DNA of 40,408 nucleotides, from contig JAAYQQ010000116.1 in the NCBI GenBank assembly GCA_012519255.1, positions 1 through 40,408 on the forward strand. The letters run 5' to 3'. Shown piece after piece: positions 8,208-15,755 of the stretch. Position 1 is the stretch's first letter; the number at the start of each line of letters is the position of its first letter. Both the position numbers and the translations under genes were made by a program. The DNA comes from Methanobacteriota archaeon (GTDB lineage Archaea; Thermoplasmatota; Thermoplasmata; Methanomassiliicoccales; Methanomassiliicoccaceae). The notes below the pieces were generated by a model, which was not told where the DNA came from, did not search any database, and saw only the letters and a program-made list of their open reading frames with translations.

Positions 8208-9209
8208 CTACTCTTCCCATACTGATTCCAGGTCGACGTGTTCCCTTATGGTCCTGGCGATGAGATCGATCTTATCCATATCATCTGGATCGATGCGTGC
8301 GATTAGATGATCCAGGCGATCAGATGCTTCCAGAGTGTTCAGATCTGTCAGTAGCACCGGAACTCCAACCTCATAGGCTCGAGAGATCACGGGTTTGGTC
8401 GGCATAAGGCCTCCGGTAAGCACCAGACAGGAGGTGTCGGTAGATAGTGCAGCCATCAAGACGTCCGCACGATCGCCCCCAGTAACAAGGGCCTTGCGGG
8501 CCACCCGGCGCATATAGGTAAGGGCAGTCTCGGGACTCATTGCACCGATCATCAGTCGTTCCACCGTTCCATCCATACCTTTTCCCCCTACGAGCACCTC
8601 AGCGTCGAGCGCCTCGGAGACCTCTCGGACGCGGTAGTGGCGCAGCTCCCTTAATGGAGGTATCTCTCCGAGCACCCGCACACCCTTGGACGCAAGGAGT
8701 TTTCCAATACCGGCATCCTCTACCTGATTGAGGATCACGCCTCGGAAGTCAAGAAGACGTTGCTCCATCAACTGACGGAGCATGCAGATCTTATCCAGGG
8801 CGGGAAGCTGGGCCGATGACACCAGGATCACAGGGGCATCAAGGGCCTTAGCAATGGACATACCCGACACCGCACCCAGGCAGCCAGTGGTGATATCCCT
8901 CGTCCCTTCGATGAAGACGATATCCGCCTCGCCCCGGATATGGCGGCACGTGGCCATGATGTCCTCAATAAGGACCGGCCGGTACGCGTCGTAGACGAAT
9001 GGGGACAGTTCTTCTTCCGTCCAGTCCAGGCCCAGCGCCTTCTTCATCAGATGAGCATCCTGGTCAAACACCCTCCCCTCGCGGGATAACATGACCTCCC
9101 GGAAGGGCTTGAAATAACCTACCTTGCCGGGATAATTCTTGGCCAGCCCAAGGGTGACCATGCTCTTGCCTGAACGCTCCGTGACCGATCCTAGGAATAG
9201 ACTTCTCAT
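8208..9209 (-). CDS. P-loop (dethiobiotin-synthetase-like) plus DRTGG-domain protein, Pta N-terminal-like
   Basis: This 333-residue protein resembles the N-terminal, non-catalytic part of long phosphotransacetylases. It has an AAA_26 P-loop domain with SVTERSGKSMVTLGL near the N-terminus and VFIEGTRD, followed by a DRTGG domain (ALVTGGDRADVL, LTGGLMP, VPVLLTD). The phosphotransacetylase catalytic domain itself is absent. The start is ATG 9209, which overlaps the stop of the upstream synthetase gene in an ATGA arrangement and has a GGAGGG Shine-Dalgarno sequence. An open extension of 15 residues upstream is discarded. Coupling to an ADP-forming acyl-CoA synthetase suggests a regulatory or nucleotide/acyl-CoA-sensing role in acetate or acyl-CoA metabolism (inference). 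Confidence 0.85.
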   Translation of the reverse strand: MRSLFLGSVTERSGKSMVTLGLAKNYPGKVGYFKPFREVMLSREGRVFDQDAHLMKKALGLDWTEEELSPFVYDAYRPVLIEDIMATCRHIRGEADIVFIEGTRDITTGCLGAVSGMSIAKALDAPVILVSSAQLPALDKICMLRQLMEQRLLDFRGVILNQVEDAGIGKLLASKGVRVLGEIPPLRELRHYRVREVSEALDAEVLVGGKGMDGTVERLMIGAMSPETALTYMRRVARKALVTGGDRADVLMAALSTDTSCLVLTGGLMPTKPVISRAYEVGVPVLLTDLNTLEASDRLDHLIARIDPDDMDKIDLIARTIREHVDLESVWEE

Positions 9210-11305
9210 GACATTTCCCTCCTTATGGTGGCCAGGGCATCGACCGCACCACACCCCTGACCCTCGTCCCCCACCATTACTGGGTTTATCTCGAACTCGG
9301 TGAACTCGGGGAAGTCCATGGCAAGCTGGGCAACCCTGAAAATGACCTCCTTGAGTGCCGGTATGTCGGCCGGTTTCCTCCCCCTGGCACCGGCAAGAAT
9401 GGGATACCCGCGTATGGAACGTATAAGCTCATCCACTCTCCGCGGAGTAAGAGGTGCGATGGTCTGGGCGACATCCTTCAGCACTTCTACGAAGATGCCA
9501 CCCAATCCAAATGTGATAATTGGCCCGAACTGCTCGTCACGGACCATGCCCACTATGGCCTCTCGGCCAGAAAACATCTTCTCCACCGTTGCCCCATCCA
9601 CATGAGCCAGGGATAGGCGGGTCCGCATCCTGGACATCATCAGCTCGAAGTTGCGGCGCACCTCCCCCTCATTCTGCAGATTGACGATGACGCCCCCAAC
9701 GTCAGTTTTGTGAGCTATATCAGGCGATGATACTTTCAACACCACCGGGAAGCCAATGCTCCTGGCCAATTCAACGGCCTCACTAGCGGTGCGCGCCAAC
9801 CCGCTTGAGGGCACATTGACGCCATACGCTCGAAGGACTTGCTTGCCCTCCCCCTCACTGAGTGAGGTTCTGCCCTCACTACGCACACGGTCAAGGAGCT
9901 CCCTCACCACGGCGCGATCGCCAGTTATGAGTGGTACATCGCCACCATCTATCAGCCCCCTTGTCTCCTGATATCGAACCATGGCGGCCAATGCCCTCAC
10001 TGCCCTATCGGGAGACACGTAGTTTGGTATTCCCGCCTCGAGTAGAATATTCGCCCCAGCGGCGACATCGGTCCCGCCCACGAATGCAGTCACCACGGGC
10101 ATGTCTGCCTGTCGCGCCAGGGAGACTATCGCCCGGGCCACCGCGGAGATGTCCAACAGGTCGCTGGGGGCGATCATGGCTAGAACACAGTTAACATTGG
10201 GGTCTTCCATGACTGTTCGGGCAGCGAACTCATAACGAGTGGCATCCGCATCACCGATAACATCTACAGGATTATAGAAGTTTGATTCCTCGGGCAATCT
10301 GGTCTTGAGGCGAGCCACGGTCTCCCTGGCAAGGGTGGCCATCCCAAGGCCATGATCGGAGCAGGCATCCGCCGCCATTACTCCCAGGCCACCAGCGTTG
10401 GTGATGATGCCAACGCCGTCCCCCTTGGGTAGAGGCATATTGGCGAAGGCCTGGAGAAGATCAAAGAATTCATCGATGGTCATGACCCTAATGACTCCGG
10501 CCTGTGCCAGGGCCGCATCATAGATCTTATCGCTACCCGACAATGCCCCGGTATGTGAGGAAGCCGCCTTCGCTCCAGTATCTGTGCGGCCAGCCTTTAG
10601 TGCCAGGATGGGTTTGTACCTCGAAGTAGCACTGGCCTGTTCAATGAATTTCCGTCCCCTATCCAGACCTTCCACATACATGCCAATGACGGTGGTCTGC
10701 TCATCCTCTCGGAGATATTCCAACAGGTCCACCTCATCGATATCTAATTTGTTCCCCACCGATATGAAGTGAGAGAAACCGACCCTGGTGCTCTTTGCCC
10801 AGTCCAGGACGATAGTGCCCATGGCTCCCGACTGCGAGGTGATGGCCACACCACCCATGCTAGGATAGTCATCTGTGAATGTGGCATTCATCTTGTTGGG
10901 AGTACTGATGATGCCGAGACAGTTGGGGCCCAATACCCTGATACCATGTCGAGAGGCGATTTCCCCTACTCTTTTCTCCAATTCCGCCCCCTCCTTGCCA
11001 GTCTCTCGGAATCCTGCGGAGATTATGACGGCAGCCTTGACTCCCTTGGTTCCTGCCTGTTCCATCACCCGAGGCACTGCTATATTGGGCACCACGACAA
11101 CGGCCAGTTCCACCGGACCAGGTATCGAGACGAGGTCGGGATATGCTTTCAGGCCCAGGATATAATCCGCACCGGGATTGACAGGGTAAAGGTCGCCAGA
11201 AAAGCCCGACCTGATGAGATTGCGTAGAATGACATGGCCGACCTTTTCCTCCTTCGTGGAAGCTCCAATGACTGCAATGGAACGGGTCTCGAATAGCGCC
11301 CTCAT
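9206..11305 (-). CDS. ADP-forming acetate/acyl-CoA synthetase, fused alpha-beta
   Basis: The enzyme converts acyl-CoA, ADP and phosphate to the free acid, ATP and CoA (or the reverse). It is a 699-residue single-chain form of the archaeal ACD. The N-terminal CoA-binding Rossmann domain begins RSIAVIGAS. Succinyl-CoA-synthetase-like domains follow, with the active-site histidine in SSHTGALSG (near residue 250). The C-terminal ATP-grasp domain (from about residue 480) shows FPVVLKVSSPDIAHKTDVGG and the FGLGG/EINPV segments. Start ATG 11305 has a GGAGG Shine-Dalgarno sequence 7 bases upstream; the frame extends 55 residues further without conserved sequence. It lies 34 bases after the DUF72 gene and overlaps the DRTGG gene, so the three probably form one operon. 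Substrate specificity (acetyl versus other acyl) cannot be read from sequence. Confidence 0.93.
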   Translation of the reverse strand: MRALFETRSIAVIGASTKEEKVGHVILRNLIRSGFSGDLYPVNPGADYILGLKAYPDLVSIPGPVELAVVVVPNIAVPRVMEQAGTKGVKAAVIISAGFRETGKEGAELEKRVGEIASRHGIRVLGPNCLGIISTPNKMNATFTDDYPSMGGVAITSQSGAMGTIVLDWAKSTRVGFSHFISVGNKLDIDEVDLLEYLREDEQTTVIGMYVEGLDRGRKFIEQASATSRYKPILALKAGRTDTGAKAASSHTGALSGSDKIYDAALAQAGVIRVMTIDEFFDLLQAFANMPLPKGDGVGIITNAGGLGVMAADACSDHGLGMATLARETVARLKTRLPEESNFYNPVDVIGDADATRYEFAARTVMEDPNVNCVLAMIAPSDLLDISAVARAIVSLARQADMPVVTAFVGGTDVAAGANILLEAGIPNYVSPDRAVRALAAMVRYQETRGLIDGGDVPLITGDRAVVRELLDRVRSEGRTSLSEGEGKQVLRAYGVNVPSSGLARTASEAVELARSIGFPVVLKVSSPDIAHKTDVGGVIVNLQNEGEVRRNFELMMSRMRTRLSLAHVDGATVEKMFSGREAIVGMVRDEQFGPIITFGLGGIFVEVLKDVAQTIAPLTPRRVDELIRSIRGYPILAGARGRKPADIPALKEVIFRVAQLAMDFPEFTEFEINPVMVGDEGQGCGAVDALATIRREMS

Positions 11306-11339
11306 ACCAGAGCCTCCCGGGGCTACGCCATTTATGATT

Positions 11340-12239
11340 CTATTTTCGCTTGTGCATGAGGAATGTTCCCAATGTGGCCTGATCATGCACTTGTACCTCT
11401 CTTTCCCGGTGAGGTATGGAGAGCATATCCATGAGCTGGAAGGCATTCTTGGCCCCTTTGGCCCGCTCACTGTTGTTGAAATACACCCTCACATCCTTGA
11501 CAGTACCTTCCAGGTTGGCGATGGTTTCCTTCCAGGGGATGAGCTCTTCCTCCGAGTACAGGTAATTGTATCGGCTTACTCGACTATCTTCTTCCCTCTC
11601 CTCATCGAACCAGGGACCATAGTTGCGGCCATGGAGGCGCACGTAGGCATGATCGGCAGTGACATCCTGAACCTTGGGGAAGCTGGGCCCATCAACCAGT
11701 ACGTTGGCGACGTTGTAGCTACTCAGAAGCTTCGCTGTCGTCGGATCAAGCCTGGTGCGATCATCCCCAAGCCAGGAGCGGTGGCGGAATTCCACGGCAT
11801 AATGATATTTCTCGGTATCAATGGCCTGAAGGACCTTCTCCATCACGATGAGCGATTCATCGCCGTGGTGGAAGTGAGGAGATAACTGGATGAGTATGCT
11901 GCCCAAAAGGTCATTCTGCGCCAGCGGCTTCGCGCAGGACTCCTCGAAGGCGGAGGCGGCAATGCCTGCCCTATCCCCCTCCATCTCGACCATGGCCTCA
12001 TGCGTTACTCTCCGGGGCATCTTGACTGAATACTCAAAGTCCTTGAGCGACCGTCCCTTCCTTATCCAGCCATCAAGCATGATTCCATTGGAAAATCGAT
12101 AGAAGGTGCTGTTGATCTCCACGGTGTTGAAGTATGAAGCGTAGTAACGTAACCAGTCCTCCTTTTTCCTAGCTAGAGCTACTGGGTAGAAACGACCGAC
12201 CCAATCTTCAAATGACCATCCGCTACAACCAATTAGCAC
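11340..12239 (-). CDS. DUF72 family protein (YecE-like TIM barrel)
   Basis: The family hallmarks are present: IGCSGWSFEDWVGRFYP at the N-terminus, YFNTVEINSTFYRF, HYAVEFRHRSWL, DGPSFP, AYVRLHGRNY, and VYFNNSERAKGAKNA near the C-terminus. DUF72 proteins are TIM-barrel proteins of unsettled biochemical function. I choose the GTG at 12237-12239 because GGAG lies 6 bases upstream and the protein then starts just before the conserved strand, as in relatives (299 residues). The longest frame begins with TTG at 12308 and adds 23 non-conserved residues. It is first in an apparent operon with the acyl-CoA synthetase; a functional link is not established. Confidence 0.9.
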   Translation of the reverse strand: MLIGCSGWSFEDWVGRFYPVALARKKEDWLRYYASYFNTVEINSTFYRFSNGIMLDGWIRKGRSLKDFEYSVKMPRRVTHEAMVEMEGDRAGIAASAFEESCAKPLAQNDLLGSILIQLSPHFHHGDESLIVMEKVLQAIDTEKYHYAVEFRHRSWLGDDRTRLDPTTAKLLSSYNVANVLVDGPSFPKVQDVTADHAYVRLHGRNYGPWFDEEREEDSRVSRYNYLYSEEELIPWKETIANLEGTVKDVRVYFNNSERAKGAKNAFQLMDMLSIPHREREVQVHDQATLGTFLMHKRK

Positions 12240-12309
12240 AGACACCTCCGTATTGATTTCATCTCTGCCTACATATATTTTCTTAATGTGGAAACTTCCT
12301 CCGTGCAAT

Positions 12310-12962
12310 CGTATACCATTTGGCCGGATGTGGCAATTAATGGATTCGATTAAGTATATTGAATGGGAAATTCGAGCGACTACAGTACATCAGGTTATCT
12401 TGCTATAACTTCAAGAATGTTCTGTATCGAAACATTTTAACATTTTAAGGATGAAATATGATACGAACGGCTCATTCGTAGCGTTAAGAATTTGAAAATC
12501 GAAAGGAACCCCCAGGTGCAGCAAAGTCATGAGGGACCGTGAATAAAATTGCAGCGTTGTGATTTGCCCCATTCGACTGACTTTGTCTAGGCAAAGTATT
12601 ATGAGTAGTGAGAGCATGAAATGAATGCTCCTTGAAACCGGAGATGACCAATGATTCTCCTTGCATGCTTGGGGCGCACAGTGCGTCGTTAATATGGGTC
12701 TCTTCAAGAACCTCCGACGTGACGTCGGGTCATGATTGGAGAACAACCCCGACGCACGACAATAAACCCCCGGCCTGGGTCAGTGTGGGGAGAATAGGCA
12801 TACGCCGTCCATGAACCAATCTGTTAAGGTCCGGGGGACACCACACCCTCCTGCGCGCTCATTCTCTGCAGGACCGGGTGAGATCATTAGATCGACCTAT
12901 CTGAAATGAGCTAATATTCTTTTATCGATCCTGCTCGACCACTCAATGTCCAAAGAAGGCCG
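12310..12962. other. Non-coding region with strong secondary-structure potential
   Basis: About 650 bases without a supported gene. CCGACGT-G-ACGTCGG (12714-12728) is a perfect palindrome. GTGCGTCG (12681-12688) can pair with CGACGCAC (12750-12757), enclosing it. CACCC plus TCCTGC (12844-12854) pairs with GCAGGA plus GGGTG (12868-12880), an 11-bp stem with a 2-base bulge and a 13-base loop. These suggest a small structured RNA or a regulatory site, strand undetermined. No RNase P or SRP RNA signature motif was found. An open frame at 12411-12746 (minus) has no protein-like character. Confidence 0.4.
12844..12880. repeat. Bulged 11-bp stem-loop
   Basis: CACCC (12844-12848) and TCCTGC (12849-12854) pair with GCAGGA (12868-12873) and GGGTG (12876-12880). 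Only two bases are bulged and the loop is 13 bases. It is the strongest hairpin of this intergenic region. Confidence 0.6.
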
Positions 12963-13940
12963 TCATAGTCGGTAGATCTTGGTGCGGAGAATTGAATCTT
13001 TGACAAAGATGTCGTCCGGCCCGCCGCTCTGCCTGGCCAGGATGAAACGTTCCAGAATAGAATCCATCTCATCGGCGTAGTGGAGGGCCACCGCCTCGGG
13101 GATGGATGGACCTATGGGCGATCCCTTATCATTGGAGCCATGGCTAGCCAGCACCATATGAATGAGCTTCAGACGAGTGTTTACAGGGAAATCTGGGATG
13201 GCATCGCAGGCCTCCCGGATCATGCCTGTGCCAATGACCAAATGACCCAACATCCGACCGTCCACCGACTCTGAGATGGAACTCTGGACATCATAGCAGC
13301 GCACCTTGCCCAGATCATGGAGGATTGCACCCGCCAACAGGAGGTCGCGGTCTAGATCTGGATATATTTGAGAAATTTTGTCGCAGATGCTCACCACATT
13401 GAGGGTATGCTCAAGCAGGCCCCCTATCCAGCCACAGTGATAAGATACCGAAGCAGGCGAGTGCTTGAAACTACTCGCCAGATCATGGTCGGAGAACAGT
13501 GATAGAAGTAGGGAGCGGGTAAAGGAATCCTCAATTGCCCCGATATAATGCATGAGTTCCGAGAACATTTCATCAATATCCTTGGACGTGCAGGGCAGGA
13601 ATTCCGCGGGATCAAATTCATCGTCCGCGGCCGGCTCAATGATGTCACCTGTGGCAGGGTTGATACCAATGGATAAACGGCCATTCCAGCTGCTGGTAGT
13701 GCCGACCAGCCGGACGAGCGAGTTCACCTTCAGCAGATCGTGCTTCATGCGCACCGCGCCCTCGTCACGACCCCCCCAGTAAGTGACAAGAATTTCTCCA
13801 CTGGCATCTGCCACCTTCATCCTGAAGAAGTAACCGTGCCTGTATTCCATCGGCACATCCTTCGAGCGCAAGGCGTAAACTCCCTCTACTACCTCGTTTT
13901 CTGATGTTATGTCTTCAATCCTTTGTCTGCCGCATTCCAT
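12963..13940 (-). CDS. OB-fold plus HD-domain protein, YhaM-like 3'-5' exoribonuclease
   Basis: The N-terminal half (about residues 10-105) is an OB-fold nucleic-acid-binding domain, with YFFRMKVADASGEILVTYWG and LVRLVGTTSSWNGRLSI. The C-terminal half is an HD phosphohydrolase domain with the metal ligands in EHTLNV, AILHDLGKV, MLGHLVIG and MVLASHG. This order matches the YhaM family of 3'-5' exoribonucleases, which trim RNA (and in some cases single-stranded DNA). The length of 325 residues is normal. Start ATG 13940 is preceded closely by GGCGGAG. It lies in the same orientation as the metallopeptidase gene upstream (69-base gap). Ribonuclease activity is inferred from the architecture. Confidence 0.85.
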   Translation of the reverse strand: MECGRQRIEDITSENEVVEGVYALRSKDVPMEYRHGYFFRMKVADASGEILVTYWGGRDEGAVRMKHDLLKVNSLVRLVGTTSSWNGRLSIGINPATGDIIEPAADDEFDPAEFLPCTSKDIDEMFSELMHYIGAIEDSFTRSLLLSLFSDHDLASSFKHSPASVSYHCGWIGGLLEHTLNVVSICDKISQIYPDLDRDLLLAGAILHDLGKVRCYDVQSSISESVDGRMLGHLVIGTGMIREACDAIPDFPVNTRLKLIHMVLASHGSNDKGSPIGPSIPEAVALHYADEMDSILERFILARQSGGPDDIFVKDSILRTKIYRL

Positions 13941-14009
13941 CTCTCCGCCTCAACTGGCAATCAATAAGTATGATATTAGAATATGGCACCCGCCATTCCC
14001 AGGAATGAG

Positions 14010-14690
14010 TCAGACTGGCCGGCTAGCGAGACGCCGCAGCCATTCTTCCGACTCCCTCCACCGAGGATGCAGACGCTCCCTATTCCGAAAGTTCTTGTCA
14101 TGATGCCGCCGGTTGGGACGCATACCATCCTCGATGTGTAACAACTCATGATAGAGAACGTACTCGGAAACGTAACTGGGCACGTCTACCGAGTCAAGGA
14201 TGGAGGAGACTGCCACCACCTTCATGAGCACTGAGCAGTAACCCACCCGGCGCCTATTCTCTCGCACCGTCCAGTTGAACACTGCGTCGGGGCATGCTCG
14301 CACCAGCCCCTGTTCTCTAAGCGATAGATACGCATCCTGAAGATCGTACACCTGTCCATGGTGATCCAGGGTAAGATTCCGGGAGCGCTTCAAATAGATC
14401 GGTTGATTTCTATTCACAAAGTCCTTCGACCCCATCCAGGTGATGAGACTGTCTGAGTAGATGCCCCTGGGCCCCTCCCCGGTGAGGCAGCCATACAGGG
14501 AGTTGGCAAAGTCCTCTAACACCCTTCTGTCCGCCCCTCTGAGATAATCAGATATTTGGAATCGCACGGAATGCCCTGACCTTTTCCAGGTGCTCTTGAA
14601 CTCCTTGAAAGGAGCGAACTCGGCCTCGACATCATCATAGCCATTGGCAAGCCCGAGCGATTGGAAAGTGTAAATGAGGTCGGCGGTCAT
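14010..14690 (-). CDS. Predicted zinc metallopeptidase (SprT/YgjP-like)
   Basis: The protein carries the zinc-protease helix motif HELLH in YVLYHELLHIEDG, followed 10 residues later by HHDKNF, which supplies the probable third ligand. The spacing and C-terminal placement resemble YgjP/SprT-like (WLM-clan) minimal metallopeptidases. The N-terminal part has no recognisable domain. I choose ATG 14690 (226 residues); the frame is open 13 codons further to a TTG at 14729. The protein has no signal peptide, so it is probably cytosolic. Substrates are unknown. An alternative reading is a non-proteolytic metal hydrolase. It is divergent from the DHH gene with a 126-base gap. Confidence 0.75.
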   Translation of the reverse strand: MTADLIYTFQSLGLANGYDDVEAEFAPFKEFKSTWKRSGHSVRFQISDYLRGADRRVLEDFANSLYGCLTGEGPRGIYSDSLITWMGSKDFVNRNQPIYLKRSRNLTLDHHGQVYDLQDAYLSLREQGLVRACPDAVFNWTVRENRRRVGYCSVLMKVVAVSSILDSVDVPSYVSEYVLYHELLHIEDGMRPNRRHHDKNFRNRERLHPRWRESEEWLRRLASRPV

Positions 14691-14816
14691 GTCAGAGCAC
14701 TCTCTGAGATAATGGAGTATGGTTATCAATCTACTCTCTGGGGGCTTCGAGCACGTTATCTAATTTGATAGCCAGATACGGACCTTCATATGAACCTCTA
14801 GAGACTCGCTATCTCA

Positions 14817-15746
14817 ATGGATAATAGTGGGTCAAGGAGACTCGTCACTCGCGGGAACCTTGACGGCATCGTCTCCGCCGCAGTGTTCTTAAATCGTTTC
14901 CCCGGCTCTCCGATCAAATTCGTCACCTCTCCCGCCTCCGCGGCGACAATGCTTCATTCGATCGGCGGCGATATCGTCTACCTGGCCGATCTCTCCCTGA
15001 CACCTGAGCTTACTCATACAGTGGAGCACTGTGACATGGAAGTGAGAGTCATAGATCATCATCCTTCCACAGTCCGTGCCGACTATGCCACCATAGATAC
15101 TCGCGTCAGCGCCGCCACACTACTTTATCGTGTGCTAGAAGGGCGAGATATGGACGACGTTGTCGCCCTGGCCGATCTGTATGAGCGTTGTGACACTCCC
15201 CTCCTGAGTGCTGCCATTGCCCGCCATGGGTGGGAGGTATTGAAGCACGAGGCTGAAGTCCTCGACTTTGCATGGCGTATTGGAGTGGGAGATGATGCTT
15301 TCCGTTTGGAGGCCGCCACCCTCCTTTCATCAGGCTCCCTGCCCTCCTGCCACCCATCCATACTTAAGAGATATGGCGCCATGGTTCGAGGGGGCGGCTG
15401 GGACAAGGCCCTCGTATCAGTGAGAGAGGCCATGAAATTTCGCGGGCGAATCGGTGTTCTCGAGCTAGGGAAAAGGAGAAGGTCGTTCCACGGTTTTGGC
15501 TCACGAGCCTTATCTGAGGTAGCCAGGCAGGAAGGATGCAAATACGCCATCATGGTCCGAAAAGGGAGAGACAGCTCCGTCATCTCCCTGCGCTCGGTAG
15601 GCGGCACCACCGATCTGGGTCATTTCATTGAGGACTTCACGAAAAGGAATGGCCTGGAAGGAGGGGGGCATCCCTCTAGCGCCGGTGCGAGGATACCCTC
15701 CGCAACGGTGCCTTTGCTCCTTGAGGAGCTGGAGATCATGGCCTGA
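14817..15746 (+). CDS. DHH/DHHA1 family phosphoesterase with altered motif I
   Basis: The protein has the RecJ/NrnA-type layout: an N-terminal DHH domain with motif II (LADLS, D58) and the DHH motif itself in VIDHHPS (D80-H81-H82), then a C-terminal DHHA1 domain ending in GGGHPSSAGARI, which binds substrate. Motif I, usually T-H-x-D-x-D-G, reads TRGNLDG (residues 11-17). The usual His is Arg and the first Asp is Asn, while D16 is kept. These proteins hydrolyse short oligonucleotides, cyclic dinucleotides or related phosphodiesters using two manganese ions. The changed motif could weaken or alter metal binding. No other domain is present (309 residues). It converges with the permease gene, 9 bases away. 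Confidence 0.88.
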   Translation: MDNSGSRRLVTRGNLDGIVSAAVFLNRFPGSPIKFVTSPASAATMLHSIGGDIVYLADLSLTPELTHTVEHCDMEVRVIDHHPSTVRADYATIDTRVSAATLLYRVLEGRDMDDVVALADLYERCDTPLLSAAIARHGWEVLKHEAEVLDFAWRIGVGDDAFRLEAATLLSSGSLPSCHPSILKRYGAMVRGGGWDKALVSVREAMKFRGRIGVLELGKRRRSFHGFGSRALSEVARQEGCKYAIMVRKGRDSSVISLRSVGGTTDLGHFIEDFTKRNGLEGGGHPSSAGARIPSATVPLLLEELEIMA

Positions 15747-15755
15747 TCACGTACT

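Noticed and set aside
11214-11885. Plus-strand frame of 223 codons
   Set aside because: It is antisense to the DUF72 gene and the start of the acyl-CoA synthetase, both with clear family motifs.
12411-12746. Minus-strand frame of 111 codons in the intergenic region
   Set aside because: No domain, no ribosome-binding site, unusual residue mix; it overlaps the palindromic, RNA-like segment.
12844-12880. Identification of the hairpin region as SRP RNA or RNase P RNA
   Set aside because: The SRP helix 8 and RNase P conserved segments (for example GAGGAAAGTCC) were not found here or near 30895-31210.
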